IMG/VR virus record: IMGVR_UViG_3300027743_000043
Span: 1-45,524 of that record
Length of the DNA: 45,524 nucleotides
Source of the DNA: a virus
Strand: one strand, 5' to 3'
In this document: one piece after another, positions 33,732 through 40,440 of the stretch
Numbering within the stretch: position 1 is the first letter of the stretch
How the letters are laid out: every line of letters starts with the position of its first letter
The notes under the pieces: model-generated
Seen by the model: the letters and a program-made list of their open reading frames with translations, nothing else
Told to the model about the DNA's origin: nothing
Databases searched by the model: none
Program-made: the position numbers and the translations under genes

Positions 33732-33983
33732 TGTACTCTCCTGCGCCGTGGCGCTGTTTACACTGTCGGTTGGCTCCTGAACATCTCCCTGCTGGGGTCC
33801 GTCCAGGACTTCTAGGTGATAGTTCGGGATGGTCTGGAGGGAGCCGGAGTGCATCCAACGCACCTCCGATTGCTCCGGGCCGGACCGAACCAGCTCCCCG
33901 ACGCGCTTGCCCTTGACGAAGCGGACGTAGACTCTGCCCTGCTTCGGTTCGGGTCCGTCGGTGGAAGTCTTCTTGCTCGTCAT
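33372..33983 (-). CDS. Two-part protein: SH3-like N-terminus and histone-H1-like C-terminus
   Basis: 203 aa from ATG 33983 (MTSKKTSTDGPEPKQG), GAGGACC upstream. Residues ~15-65 (GRVYVRFVKGKRVGELVRSG, RWMHSGSLQTIPNYHLEVLD) resemble a small beta-barrel. From ~85 the chain becomes Lys/Ala-rich (AKTAAKKKAPKTAAKKAAKK) like histone H1, then ends with a compact MRGGISIGKYLAKFPTAERR helix pair. Preceded by promoter-like element h. A strong internal start at 33731 would release the second part alone. Confidence 0.65.
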   Translation of the reverse strand: MTSKKTSTDGPEPKQGRVYVRFVKGKRVGELVRSGPEQSEVRWMHSGSLQTIPNYHLEVLDGPQQGDVQEPTDSVNSATAQESTMAKTAAKKKAPKTAAKKAAKKTPATARKVTPKSATDAARTPAANGTSATRTRTRDEQVIRLKADENPRREGTDAHAHYEKMRGGISIGKYLAKFPTAERRNARQWLTNTVRDGHISLVG

Positions 33984-34046
33984 GTGGGGTCCTCCAGCTC
34001 CCCGATCGATCTCTCTTACCAAGCTCTTGGACAATATGTCCATACC

Positions 34047-34082
34047 CGTAGCATGCATCAAGACCTTTGAAGAGGTGTCAAC
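34047..34082 (-). promoter_or_regulatory. 36-bp promoter-like element h
   Basis: Minus strand begins GTTGACACCTCTTCAAAGG and ends CATGCTACG. It is the most divergent of the eight copies and lies 64 bases before ATG 33983; the other seven lie 23-31 bases from their starts. Confidence 0.55.
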
Positions 34083-34129
34083 GGCTGTGATTTTCCCTGC
34101 GGGCTGTCGGGCCATCAGGCCTGGAGTGA

Positions 34130-34303
34130 TCACTTCCTGCTGTCCCACTCATCGAGCATCCAGCCTACGATGCATCCGACGGCGATGGCTGCGATGGACG
34201 CCAAGATGACGCTCCAGAGCCTCTCGGGCTTTGAGATGACCAAGGCTCCGGCCGCCGTCAGCGAGACGGCGACCAGGCACTTGATGAGTAGATTTCCGTC
34301 CAA
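34130..34303 (-). CDS. Small two-span membrane protein
   Basis: 57 aa from TTG 34303, one base after the PEP-CTERM stop; a GTG at 34336 inside the previous gene is an alternative (68 aa). Two hydrophobic segments (LLIKCLVAVSLTAAGALVI and VILASIAAIAVGCIVGWML) with a charged C-terminus (DEWDSRK). No ribosome site is obvious, so reinitiation is likely. Function unknown; may pair with the surface protein upstream. Confidence 0.5.
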   Translation of the reverse strand: MDGNLLIKCLVAVSLTAAGALVISKPERLWSVILASIAAIAVGCIVGWMLDEWDSRK

Positions 34304-34304
34304 C

Positions 34305-34994
34305 TTACGCCAGGCGGACCAGCGGTCGATCGCCACGACGCTTACGGCGCAGAGACAGCAGGCCAAGGCCAAGGAAGCCCAAGCCCATCATCGCCCACGT
34401 CGCAGGCTCAGGTACGCCAGCGATCTGCTGGCCGGGGATGAGCCCGGCCTGTCCAGTTGCGTAGCCGGTATCAAACGCGCCGCCGTCCGGATTGAGCGGG
34501 TTGAACGCGAAGATGTGGTCCGACACTACCCGGTTGTTGGAGTTGAGAGCGAAGATGCTCGCAACGCTGTTCCACTGCCCCGTCGGATTGTCGAGCGTGA
34601 AGTGGAACTCCGTGACCGACCGCGTGAAGCCGTCGAACATGTTGATGGAGGTGTTGAAGTCCCCCCACGTTCCGCCGTTGCTCGAATTGATGCTCAGGAC
34701 GGATGTCGGCGGGTTGGTGCCGTTGATGAGCGGCGTCCAACCGATGCCGCTGATCAGATAGTTCGTTGCGGAGAAGTTCAGGTCGAACGCCCCTTGCCCT
34801 CCGAACGAGTAGCCGGTCGCCGCCTGATAGCTGAAGGACGCCGTGTCTCCGTCGATCAGGTTCACAGTCAGCGTGCCGTACGGCGGCAAGAACTGAGCCG
34901 GCAGATTGCTCTGCGTCAGGCTCAGGGTTGCACCAAAGGATGGTGCAATCATTGCTGCCCCCATGGCAGCAGCCAGCAGTAGTTTTTTCAACAT
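34305..34994 (-). CDS. PEP-CTERM (PEPxxWA type) surface protein
   Basis: A 229-aa protein. Signal peptide MLKKLLLAAAMGAAMIAPSF then G|A (~21). Mature part ~22-190 is beta-rich, Asn/Gly/Ser/Thr-rich (SVLSINSSNGGTWGDFNTSI). The C-terminus has VPEPATWAMM (195-203), a membrane segment GLGFLGLGLLSL and RRKRR (216-220): a complete exosortase sorting signal, followed by an unusual 9-residue tail. In bacteria, such proteins are cut by exosortase and placed at the surface or in biofilm matrix. GGAGAG precedes ATG 34994. I know of no established phage example. Confidence 0.85.
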   Translation of the reverse strand: MLKKLLLAAAMGAAMIAPSFGATLSLTQSNLPAQFLPPYGTLTVNLIDGDTASFSYQAATGYSFGGQGAFDLNFSATNYLISGIGWTPLINGTNPPTSVLSINSSNGGTWGDFNTSINMFDGFTRSVTEFHFTLDNPTGQWNSVASIFALNSNNRVVSDHIFAFNPLNPDGGAFDTGYATGQAGLIPGQQIAGVPEPATWAMMGLGFLGLGLLSLRRKRRGDRPLVRLA

Positions 34995-35096
34995 ATTTCT
35001 CTCTCCGCGTTGTGACGCATCGGGTGCGCCGTCCCTACTCCCTACACCACTTTACACTCTTTGAAGGGGGAGACTTTCGCTGCCTCCTGCCCCTTT

Positions 35097-35456
35097 TCAC
35101 GCAGCTTTCTTCTTGGACTTTGCCCCGCGCCTGGTCGGGACGATCGCCCGGTGCCGGCCCTTGGCGATCCACTCGGCAGCCTTCTTGAGTTCCGCCTCCT
35201 CGTCGATCCTGGTCCCCCGACGGGGCTCCAGGGTGTAGCCCGCCGCGGTCATCATCGCTGCGATGGTTGCGAACTGCGGCCGGCGGGTCGGACCCTCGAA
35301 GATGTTCTTGGCCGTCGAGTAGGCGACCCCGGACAGCTTCGCCACGCGGGAGACGAACCTCTCGCCCAGGGCGTCCTGCAGGGCGGTCCGCGCCTTGTCG
35401 CAGATGGGGTCCTTCTCGATGAAGTTGTAGGTCCGGTAGACGTGGATGCGAGGCAT
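35097..35456 (-). CDS. XRE-like phage regulator
   Basis: 119 aa from ATG 35456 (TGATG overlap). PRIHVYRTYNFIEKDPI at the start and VAKLSGVAYSTAKNIFEGPT then RRPQFATIAAMMTAAGYTL in the middle match a helix-turn-helix family I know from alphaproteobacterial prophages (HxYRTYxFIxKDP ... LSGVxxSTLDNWFxGxTRRPQ). The C-terminus is basic. Probably a DNA-binding switch or control protein. Confidence 0.75.
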   Translation of the reverse strand: MPRIHVYRTYNFIEKDPICDKARTALQDALGERFVSRVAKLSGVAYSTAKNIFEGPTRRPQFATIAAMMTAAGYTLEPRRGTRIDEEAELKKAAEWIAKGRHRAIVPTRRGAKSKKKAA

Positions 35457-35851
35457 CAGCCCTCCTGGTTCGTTGCGGCCGCCACGGCCTTCTTGCCGGC
35501 GGGCGTGAGCTCGTAGCAGGCCTTCCGCCCCGCCACCTTGGTCGACCGGGCCAGCTTGTCGCGCTTGAGCTTCCCGATCGTCGCCAGAGCCGACGAGTCG
35601 GCCAGGCCAGCGTCTCGGAAGATCGTCCGCAGGTCGTCCATGCACTGCTTGCCCTTGGCGGACAGCGCCACCAGGATCAGGGCGCGGCCCGACATCTTGG
35701 CTGCGCCGGGGATCGTGCCGTCCTGGTTCGCCTGGTTCCTCTTCAGGTCAAGGTCCAGCCTCGCCACACCGGGCATCGCGTTGAGCACGTTCACGACTCG
35801 GCCGAAGGCCGCCTCGTCCACGTGCGCAACGATCTTCATCATCTTTGCCAT
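35456..35851 (-). CDS. Putative winged-helix regulator
   Basis: 131 aa from ATG 35851 (GGAGAACTGA upstream). N-terminal part MKIVAHVDEAAFGRVVNVLN is ACT/ferredoxin-like in pattern; C-terminal ~65 residues (LATIGKLKRDKLARSTKVAG, RKACYELTPAGKKAVAAAT) resemble a winged helix with the YxLTxxGxxA ending of PadR/MarR-type proteins. Coupled to the XRE-like gene, so the pair may act together. Confidence 0.6.
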   Translation of the reverse strand: MAKMMKIVAHVDEAAFGRVVNVLNAMPGVARLDLDLKRNQANQDGTIPGAAKMSGRALILVALSAKGKQCMDDLRTIFRDAGLADSSALATIGKLKRDKLARSTKVAGRKACYELTPAGKKAVAAATNQEG

Positions 35852-35881
35852 TCAGTTCTCCTGTGCCATTTTGAAGGGTTC

Positions 35882-35919
35882 GGGGGAGCCGAGCGGGGTT
35901 CAAAGCCCTCGGCTCCCCC
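35882..35919 (-). terminator. Perfect 12-bp hairpin in the 105-bp gap before the regulator gene
   Basis: GGGGGAGCCGAG at 35882-35893 is exactly complementary to 35908-35919, loop 14. It sits between the stop at 35957 and the start at 35851. No T-run, so either an unusual terminator or a binding/processing structure. GAGTC and GACTC, two GANTC sites, lie just beyond it (35930-35941). Confidence 0.5.
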
Positions 35920-35956
35920 TCGTCAGCCCGAGTCGTGACTCTCGGACCCAACGATC

Positions 35957-36523
35957 TCAGTTGACCTGCTCTCCGGCAGGCTGGTGGGCAATCGCGAGCT
36001 GGAGCCCCGCCGGCTCGCTCAGCGTCTGGTCGGCGTGCAGCGTGGCCGTCAGGACGTCCGCCGTCTCTCGGACGGCAAACCCTCCGCCGTCGGCGAAGGT
36101 GATGCGGGTGCCCACGCGGCCGTCGTGGCGGGGGTAGTAGGTCCGGACGAAGGAGCCGTTCAGGATGCAGACCTCGTCGGTCTCGCCGGTGTGGCGCGAG
36201 CTCCGGATCTTCGTGACCTTGACGAACTTGGACATCAGCTCGGGGGCCACCGCACGGATCTTCTCGACCAGCTTGTCCATGGTCTCGAAGACCGCGAAGC
36301 CCTTCCCGTCGGCGAACGTGATCCGGCTGCCCGGACGGTTGTCCTTGCGGGCGTAGAAGCAGCGGATGAAGGCGACGTTGATGACCGACGGCTCGCCCTG
36401 GAACAGCGGGGGAGCAGCCGCACCGGGCTCCTCGTCGAACTCCTGATCGTCGTCGATCTCGTGGTGATCCTCGTACTCGCTGGAGCCCCCTCCAACCTTG
36501 TCGACCGTGATGAACTTGGACAT
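35957..36523 (-). CDS. Nested product: duplicated ITFADG protein (internal start)
   Basis: GGAGGACGAC directly precedes ATG 36523 (MSKFITVDKVGGG). 188 aa, consisting of an acidic N-terminus (HHEIDDDQEFDEEPG) and both ITFADG repeats; the second repeat is itself introduced by MSKFVKVTK, echoing the start MSKFITVDK. The duplication is visible by eye. This may be the main gene product. Function unknown. Confidence 0.6.
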   Translation of the reverse strand: MSKFITVDKVGGGSSEYEDHHEIDDDQEFDEEPGAAAPPLFQGEPSVINVAFIRCFYARKDNRPGSRITFADGKGFAVFETMDKLVEKIRAVAPELMSKFVKVTKIRSSRHTGETDEVCILNGSFVRTYYPRHDGRVGTRITFADGGGFAVRETADVLTATLHADQTLSEPAGLQLAIAHQPAGEQVN

Positions 36524-36901
36524 GTCGTCCTCCGATACTAGGCCCACGATTGCTCCGGCTGTGGGCGAGGGCCGGCCTTGCCGGGGGAAGGTCCCCCGTG
36601 TGAGAGTCCGACGGGGCTGGGCATCGCTGCCCGAACCCGGCACAGGTAGCCCCGTCGGCTGGGCGGCGAACGGGCCGCCCGGTTGTTCGTGGATATTCCA
36701 GATGGCGTAGAGGGTAGCAGCGGCCATCGTCCGCTCCGCGTCGTTGTCCAACGCGCGCATCGTGATCTTGGACGTGTACTTCGTCCGGGTCACGGGGTCC
36801 GTGAACCCGTCGATGTGGGTGATCTTGTAGATGACGCCTCGGCTGTCCATGACCGAGTGGCCGACGCGCAGGCTGGTGACTTGGCTTCCCATCTGGGGCA
36901 T
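35957..36901 (-). CDS. Unknown protein with repeated ITFADG modules
   Basis: 314 aa from ATG 36901, AGGAG ~9 bases upstream. Residues ~1-70 (VGHSVMDSRGVIYKITHIDG) look like a small barrel domain; a Pro/Gly/Arg-rich bridge follows (~72-125); the rest has two homologous units of about 50 residues: FIRCFYARKDNRPGSRITFA and FVRTYYPRHDGRVGTRITFA, each followed by DGxGFAV. No family recognised. A strong internal start at 36523 suggests the second part is also made alone, and the bridge might hide a frameshift between two genes. Confidence 0.55.
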   Translation of the reverse strand: MPQMGSQVTSLRVGHSVMDSRGVIYKITHIDGFTDPVTRTKYTSKITMRALDNDAERTMAAATLYAIWNIHEQPGGPFAAQPTGLPVPGSGSDAQPRRTLTRGTFPRQGRPSPTAGAIVGLVSEDDMSKFITVDKVGGGSSEYEDHHEIDDDQEFDEEPGAAAPPLFQGEPSVINVAFIRCFYARKDNRPGSRITFADGKGFAVFETMDKLVEKIRAVAPELMSKFVKVTKIRSSRHTGETDEVCILNGSFVRTYYPRHDGRVGTRITFADGGGFAVRETADVLTATLHADQTLSEPAGLQLAIAHQPAGEQVN

Positions 36902-36959
36902 TGGAACTTCTCCTCTTGCGTCCGCCTATCTGATCCTGGGGGCGGACAGACCCTGGTCT

Positions 36960-37409
36960 TTACGCTGCGATCTCCTCCGCGAAGAACCGGGAGGCGCACT
37001 CCGGGCCAAAACCCGTCTTGATCGAATGGGGGACGGTCAGCTTGCGGGAGCAGCGGCCGCAGCGGCCTTCGTGCCAGATCTCCAGCTTCTGGCTGATGTA
37101 GTCCTTCTGCAGGTTCTGCCAGGCCCAAGCGAACGCCTTGCAGGACGGGGCCTCGCGGCTGACCCGAGCCTTCGAGCCGCCGTGGAAGAAGACGCCCCGG
37201 CGGATGTAGCCGACGTAGACGTACGCGGTCTCGTTGTCCGGGCCGTTCATAAGCTGGACGAAGTGGACGTTGCCGTCCTCCGGGGACTTGATCCGGAAGG
37301 TGAAGCGCTGGTCCGTCTCCTTGGACCGCAGGGTGACGGTGGCCTTGCCGGCCAGCATGAAGCGCAGGGCTTCGGCAGCTTCGGTGAAGGGGGCGGGAAC
37401 GAAGGTCAT
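36960..37409 (-). CDS. DUF6011-like zinc-binding protein
   Basis: 149 aa from ATG 37409 (GGCACAGGAG leader). N-terminal beta domain (ATVTLRSKETDQRFTFRI, YVYVGYIRRGVFF) and C-terminal GRCGRCSRKLTVPHSIKTGF then GPECA, the Cys pattern (CxxC...C) of DUF6011-type phage proteins. Probably binds one zinc; role unknown. Confidence 0.7.
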   Translation of the reverse strand: MTFVPAPFTEAAEALRFMLAGKATVTLRSKETDQRFTFRIKSPEDGNVHFVQLMNGPDNETAYVYVGYIRRGVFFHGGSKARVSREAPSCKAFAWAWQNLQKDYISQKLEIWHEGRCGRCSRKLTVPHSIKTGFGPECASRFFAEEIAA

Positions 37410-37489
37410 GGGGTGGTCTCCTGTGCCGGGAGGTTGAGGTCTACGGGTAGGGTTGTAGGCCCTGCGGGCCAGCCCGTAAACCGGATTGT

Positions 37490-37768
37490 TCAGGCGGTGT
37501 GGGCAGCCATCGCAGCTTCCCACTCCGTGGTCAACGCATCGTCTGCGTCCATCGCCACGAAGCGGTCGGCGTAGGTGTCGTGGGTCGAGACGAAGACCAG
37601 GCCATCGTAGTCGGCGTAGATGTCCCAGCAGTAGCGGACCAGATTGCCAGCGTGGGCGACAGTGACCTCGATCGCCTCAGCGTGGGCGTCGACCGTGACG
37701 GTGGCGGACTCAGCGCCGGGGAAGGTGCGGAGGACTTCGGCTTCGACGATCTGGGAGAGGGTGCGCAT
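37490..37768 (-). CDS. Small unknown acidic protein
   Basis: A 92-aa protein. MRTLSQIVEAEVLRTFPGAE, then strands VTVDAHAEAIEVTVAHAG and YADYDGLVFVSTHDTYADRF. AAGGAACTG precedes ATG 37768, and promoter-like element a lies 26 bases upstream. Not recognised. Confidence 0.65.
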   Translation of the reverse strand: MRTLSQIVEAEVLRTFPGAESATVTVDAHAEAIEVTVAHAGNLVRYCWDIYADYDGLVFVSTHDTYADRFVAMDADDALTTEWEAAMAAHTA

Positions 37769-37793
37769 CGGTCAGTTCCTTTGTTTCAGTACA

Positions 37794-37829
37794 GGCATCA
37801 TGACCTAGAACCTTCAACGAGGAGTCAAC
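37794..37829 (-). promoter_or_regulatory. 36-bp promoter-like element a
   Basis: Begins GTTGACTCCTCGTTGAAGG; a GANTC site (GACTC) overlaps the -35-like part. 26 bases before ATG 37768. Confidence 0.65.
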
Positions 37830-37854
37830 GCCCAGGATTATCCAAGAGATATTT

Positions 37855-37875
37855 GTGTGGGCTGTGAGCCCACAC
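37855..37875 (-). terminator. Hairpin after the gene at 37902
   Basis: GTGTGGGCT pairs perfectly with AGCCCACAC around a 3-base loop, 27 bases after a stop codon and just before promoter-like element a. Strong stem but no T-run (AAATATCTC follows on the minus strand). Confidence 0.5.
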
Positions 37876-37901
37876 TTGCCAAGAGAGACCACATCCGCCT
37901 C

Positions 37902-38453
37902 TCACGCCTCATCGGGTTCCGCCGCCGGGGGATGGCTCTGGACGGCATCCTCGAGCTCACGGAGGACGGCCCAGTTCACAGGGGGTTCGGCAGGGCCAGC
38001 CGCGTCCCCGTCGCGCTGGGCCAGCCCTGGGGTCGTGGCACCCGTCGGGCCGTTGACCTCCCGCTCCTGCCAGCCGAAGTTGAAGCGGTAGCGGGGATCG
38101 GGGACGCAGAAGAGGTGATACTTGTTCGAGGTGTCCACCTTCCGGCTCTCTGCCGGGTAGAGCTCCACGGCCTCGCACTCCGCCCCGACGAGCTGGTTCT
38201 TGATCGCCTGGAAGTCCCGCCAGTCCCGCAGGATCGGCCCTCCGTCCCGACGGCGAATGTTCAGGTGCACAAGGCCCTGCGGCGTCTTGCGGATCTGCAC
38301 CTGGTACGTGTCGTTGATCCAGACCTGGTTCCGGGCAGCCTCGGACTGCAGGGAGGCGATCGCCCGCTTCCGGGTGGCCGCCCCGTTCTTCATGACCTGC
38401 TCGATCAGCTCCTCCGACGGCGGCAGGACCGCAGCCCTCTCAAGCTTCTGCAC
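37902..38453 (-). CDS. Conserved phage protein (DUF7694-like)
   Basis: 183 aa from GTG 38453 (GGGGGAG upstream). The core YQVQIRKTPQGLVHLNIRRR, DWRDFQAIKNQLVGAECEAV and ELYPAESRKVDTSNKYHLFC is a conserved phage pattern I recall as DUF7694-like; the C-terminal third is Pro/Ala-rich and disordered. Overlaps the next small gene upstream by 14 bases. Function unknown. Confidence 0.7.
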   Translation of the reverse strand: MQKLERAAVLPPSEELIEQVMKNGAATRKRAIASLQSEAARNQVWINDTYQVQIRKTPQGLVHLNIRRRDGGPILRDWRDFQAIKNQLVGAECEAVELYPAESRKVDTSNKYHLFCVPDPRYRFNFGWQEREVNGPTGATTPGLAQRDGDAAGPAEPPVNWAVLRELEDAVQSHPPAAEPDEA

Positions 38454-38613
38454 TGGTCCGCTCCCCCAGGGTCAGGACCACTTCGCCGTTCGACAGGCGG
38501 AGCTCGGTGGTCAGGTTGAACCTCTTACCGTCCGTCGTCTCGATGGCGACGGTCTTGCCGTTGTGGCCGGCGCCCACCAGGGCGATGAGCTCACGCAGTT
38601 GCTTCAGGGTCAT
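38440..38613 (-). CDS. Small unknown protein
   Basis: A 57-aa gene, ATG 38613 behind GGAGAACTGCT; ATGA overlap with the upstream stop. Helix plus strands: MTLKQLRELIALVGAGHNGK, TVAIETTDGKRFNLTTEL, GEVVLTLGER. Coding pattern and coupling at both ends support it. No family recognised. Confidence 0.65.
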   Translation of the reverse strand: MTLKQLRELIALVGAGHNGKTVAIETTDGKRFNLTTELRLSNGEVVLTLGERTSAEA

Positions 38614-38891
38614 AGCAGTTCTCCAAACAGGCGGGTGAAGTCGAAGTCATCAGTATCGTGCTCGCCGACGGCGTCGAACCACCGGACGAAGTTCGAGGGG
38701 TCGTTCTCGCCCCAGCGGCAGAAGCCGACCAGGTCGCCGGTGGCCTTGTCGAACTCGGCCTCGACGCGCTCGTAGCCGTCGTACAAGATCTCGCTCCGAT
38801 CGGGGTCCGTGCGGATGGCGCAGTAGCCGTGGGACAGGGACTCGATCGAGGCGCGGCTGACCGGCTGGCGCAGGTAGTAGAAGGTGCTCAT
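38610..38891 (-). CDS. Small unknown acidic protein
   Basis: A 93-aa protein, GAGGAACCCAG upstream of ATG 38891. MSTFYYLRQPVSRASIESLS, a central YERVEAEFDKATGDLVGFCR and an acidic end (EHDTDDFDFTRLFGELL). The acidic composition could suit a DNA mimic, but this is speculative. Not recognised. Confidence 0.6.
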   Translation of the reverse strand: MSTFYYLRQPVSRASIESLSHGYCAIRTDPDRSEILYDGYERVEAEFDKATGDLVGFCRWGENDPSNFVRWFDAVGEHDTDDFDFTRLFGELL

Positions 38892-38903
38892 CTGGGTTCC
38901 TCT

Positions 38904-39185
38904 TCAGACGTGGTCGTGGAAGACGGTCAGGTCAAGCCACTCTTGTGTGACGGCGAAGGTCACCCCGACGGTCGGGGCGGCAGCCAGGACGAACTGCATG
39001 GCGCTTTCGCCGTCCATCGAGTTGATGGCTTCGACGTCCGGGGCGGACACGAAGTCCAAGGCGTAGCCCGGGAAGTCGACGTGGACTGCGACGTTCTCCA
39101 GGCGGCTGTCGTGGACGACGGTGATCGTCGAGCCGGGGAAGAGCTTGGAGAACTCGCGGGTGAAGTACTGGACGACGGTGATCAT
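38904..39185 (-). CDS. Small unknown protein
   Basis: A 93-aa protein. MITVVQYFTREFSKLFPGST, alternating strands ITVVHDSRLENVAVHVDFPG and VTFAVTQEWLDLTVFHDHV. ATGA overlap with the tiny gene upstream. Strand order resembles the 92-aa gene at 37490 (both have a GSTxTV/ESATVTV-like strand plus a late STHD/FHDH end), so the two may be distant paralogues. Confidence 0.6.
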   Translation of the reverse strand: MITVVQYFTREFSKLFPGSTITVVHDSRLENVAVHVDFPGYALDFVSAPDVEAINSMDGESAMQFVLAAAPTVGVTFAVTQEWLDLTVFHDHV

Positions 39186-39289
39186 CGGGCGATCCTCTGG
39201 CGGATGTTGGCGCGGGCGAGAGCGGCGGCTGGCCCCATCGTGGAGCGGAAGGACCAGTAGTCGAAGGCGAAGGTTAGAAGGTTGCGCAT
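39182..39289 (-). CDS. Tiny leader-type protein
   Basis: 35 aa, ATG 39289 with AGGAG 8 bases upstream and promoter-like element b 23 bases upstream; stop overlaps the next start (ATGA). MRNLLTFAFDYWSFRSTMGP then a basic helix. Short, but has its own promoter-like element and ribosome site, so it is probably expressed. Confidence 0.55.
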   Translation of the reverse strand: MRNLLTFAFDYWSFRSTMGPAAALARANIRQRIAR

Positions 39290-39311
39290 CGGGTAGCTCC
39301 TGTTTGGTGGA

Positions 39312-39347
39312 GCTACCTTACTCATGAAGCATTTGCAGAGTGTTAAT
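39312..39347 (-). promoter_or_regulatory. 36-bp promoter-like element b
   Basis: Begins ATTAACACTCTGCAAATG and ends TAAGGTAGC. 23 bases before ATG 39289; overlaps the stop of the upstream gene. Confidence 0.7.
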
Positions 39348-39837
39348 CCGCAGAGACCTTCGCCTTATTTTTCAGGGGCTGGCCCATCTTTCCAAGGGTG
39401 TCCTGGTACGCGAACGCCGCCCTCAGGGCAGCCACCCGGTCAGCCTCGGTCCGGGGCAGGACCTCGACCTTCGAGTCCAGCATCGTGCTGTAGCGGAACT
39501 TGCCGTCGGCGTTGGCGAAGGTCACGTACATGACCGGCTGGCGCTCGGCACCGACGTAGGCGCCGACGTGGGGTTCGGAGATCTCGGTGACCGTGAACTT
39601 CGCGCCGCCCGAGTGGATGCGGTTGCCAGCCACGACCTGGTCGGCCCGGACGGTCCGCTGCTCCTTGAACCAGGCGTACGCCGCAGCGCCCCGCTTGGTC
39701 AGCTTCTTGCCCGTGCCGGCGCAGCCGAAGCAGGTCGAGCCGTGCATCTGGCAGTAGGAGTAGCTGCCCGATCCGCCGCAGCGGCCGCAGTGGGTTCGCT
39801 CGAACTCGGTGGACGGGGTGGTGGGGGTCGCGGTCAT
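39343..39837 (-). CDS. DnaJ-type zinc-finger protein
   Basis: 164 aa from ATG 39837 (GGCACAGGAGATC leader). CGRCGGSGSYSYCQMHGSTC then FGCAGTGKK (~17-44) is a CxxCxGxG...CxxCxGxG zinc finger as in DnaJ or small phage zinc proteins; the rest (~60-164) is a beta-rich domain ending with a helix. May bind protein or nucleic acid; not a full DnaJ (no J domain). Confidence 0.65.
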   Translation of the reverse strand: MTATPTTPSTEFERTHCGRCGGSGSYSYCQMHGSTCFGCAGTGKKLTKRGAAAYAWFKEQRTVRADQVVAGNRIHSGGAKFTVTEISEPHVGAYVGAERQPVMYVTFANADGKFRYSTMLDSKVEVLPRTEADRVAALRAAFAYQDTLGKMGQPLKNKAKVSAD

Positions 39838-39867
39838 CTTCAGATCTCCTGTGCCAGTTGGTGCAGA

Positions 39868-39902
39868 GACAGTAGCCCTAGACTCTTCAACAGCTCGTCA
39901 AT
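39868..39902 (-). promoter_or_regulatory. 36-bp promoter-like element c
   Basis: Begins ATTGACGAGCTGTTGAAG, followed by AGTCT so that GAGTC (GANTC) is formed, and ends TACTGTC. 31 bases before ATG 39837. Confidence 0.65.
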
Positions 39903-40249
39903 GCGTCCCGTCGTAGTCAGGATTTTTCTTGGAGAATGCGTCCTGCTCGGCAAAGAGCGCCGCCAGGCGGGTCCGCATCCCGACGGTCTGGTCCATCAGG
40001 GCGGCCAGGACGTCGGACAGCGACTCGATGCCGGAGCCCTGGGCGTCCAGGACCGGCAGGCCGTGGGCGATCCCGTTGCCGGTCACGAGCCAGTCCTGCC
40101 CGGACCAGACGAGCTCGACGGGCCCGCGCATCCACAGGACGGTTCCCGAGGGCAGGGGTCTGGCTGAACTCGAAGCCGGCCATCCTGGCGACGGCCTCGA
40201 AGGGGTGGGGTGCGGTGGTGGTGGTGGTGGTGGTGGTGGTGGTGGTCAT
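39898..40249 (-). CDS. Poly-Thr-leader protein with apparent frameshift
   Basis: The ATG 40249 overlaps the upstream stop (ATGA) and is followed by 11 Thr codons, then APHPFEAVARMAGFEFSQT. Past that point the frame turns Arg-rich and non-coding, while the frame one base over reads LPSGTVLWMRGPVELVWSGQ and on to DYDGTH, stop 39898. Skipping one C in the CCCC run near 40160 would join the two parts. Either a real frameshift (error or programmed) or a separate start at ATG 40131 (77 aa). Function unknown. Confidence 0.5.
40214..40246 (-). repeat. Trinucleotide repeat, 11 GGT units
   Basis: Eleven exact GGT copies on the plus strand encode a run of 11 Thr right after the start codon at 40249. 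Such tracts change length by slippage in steps of one residue. Confidence 0.95.
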
Positions 40250-40428
40250 GATTGCTTCTCCATCATCGTCTGGAACCTCTGGAGCCAGTCGTCCATGAAA
40301 CGATGGTGGACCTCCATGGTCGAGTGCATGCTGCTCGCTGCTCTCTGCATTTCGCTTGCTGCCGAAGACATCGTGCTCGCGGCTCGGGAGACTTCCTCCG
40401 CTCCCAATAGAGTTATGTATCGTTCCAT
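40246..40428 (-). CDS. Small helical protein
   Basis: 60 aa, AAGGAGAG upstream of ATG 40428. MERYITLLGAEEVSRAASTM then Ser/Ala/Met heptad-like repeats (SSAASEMQRAASSMHSTMEV) suggest a coiled coil; ends in FQTMMEKQS. No membrane segment. Not recognised. Confidence 0.6.
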   Translation of the reverse strand: MERYITLLGAEEVSRAASTMSSAASEMQRAASSMHSTMEVHHRFMDDWLQRFQTMMEKQS

Positions 40429-40440
40429 TTGCTCTCTCCT

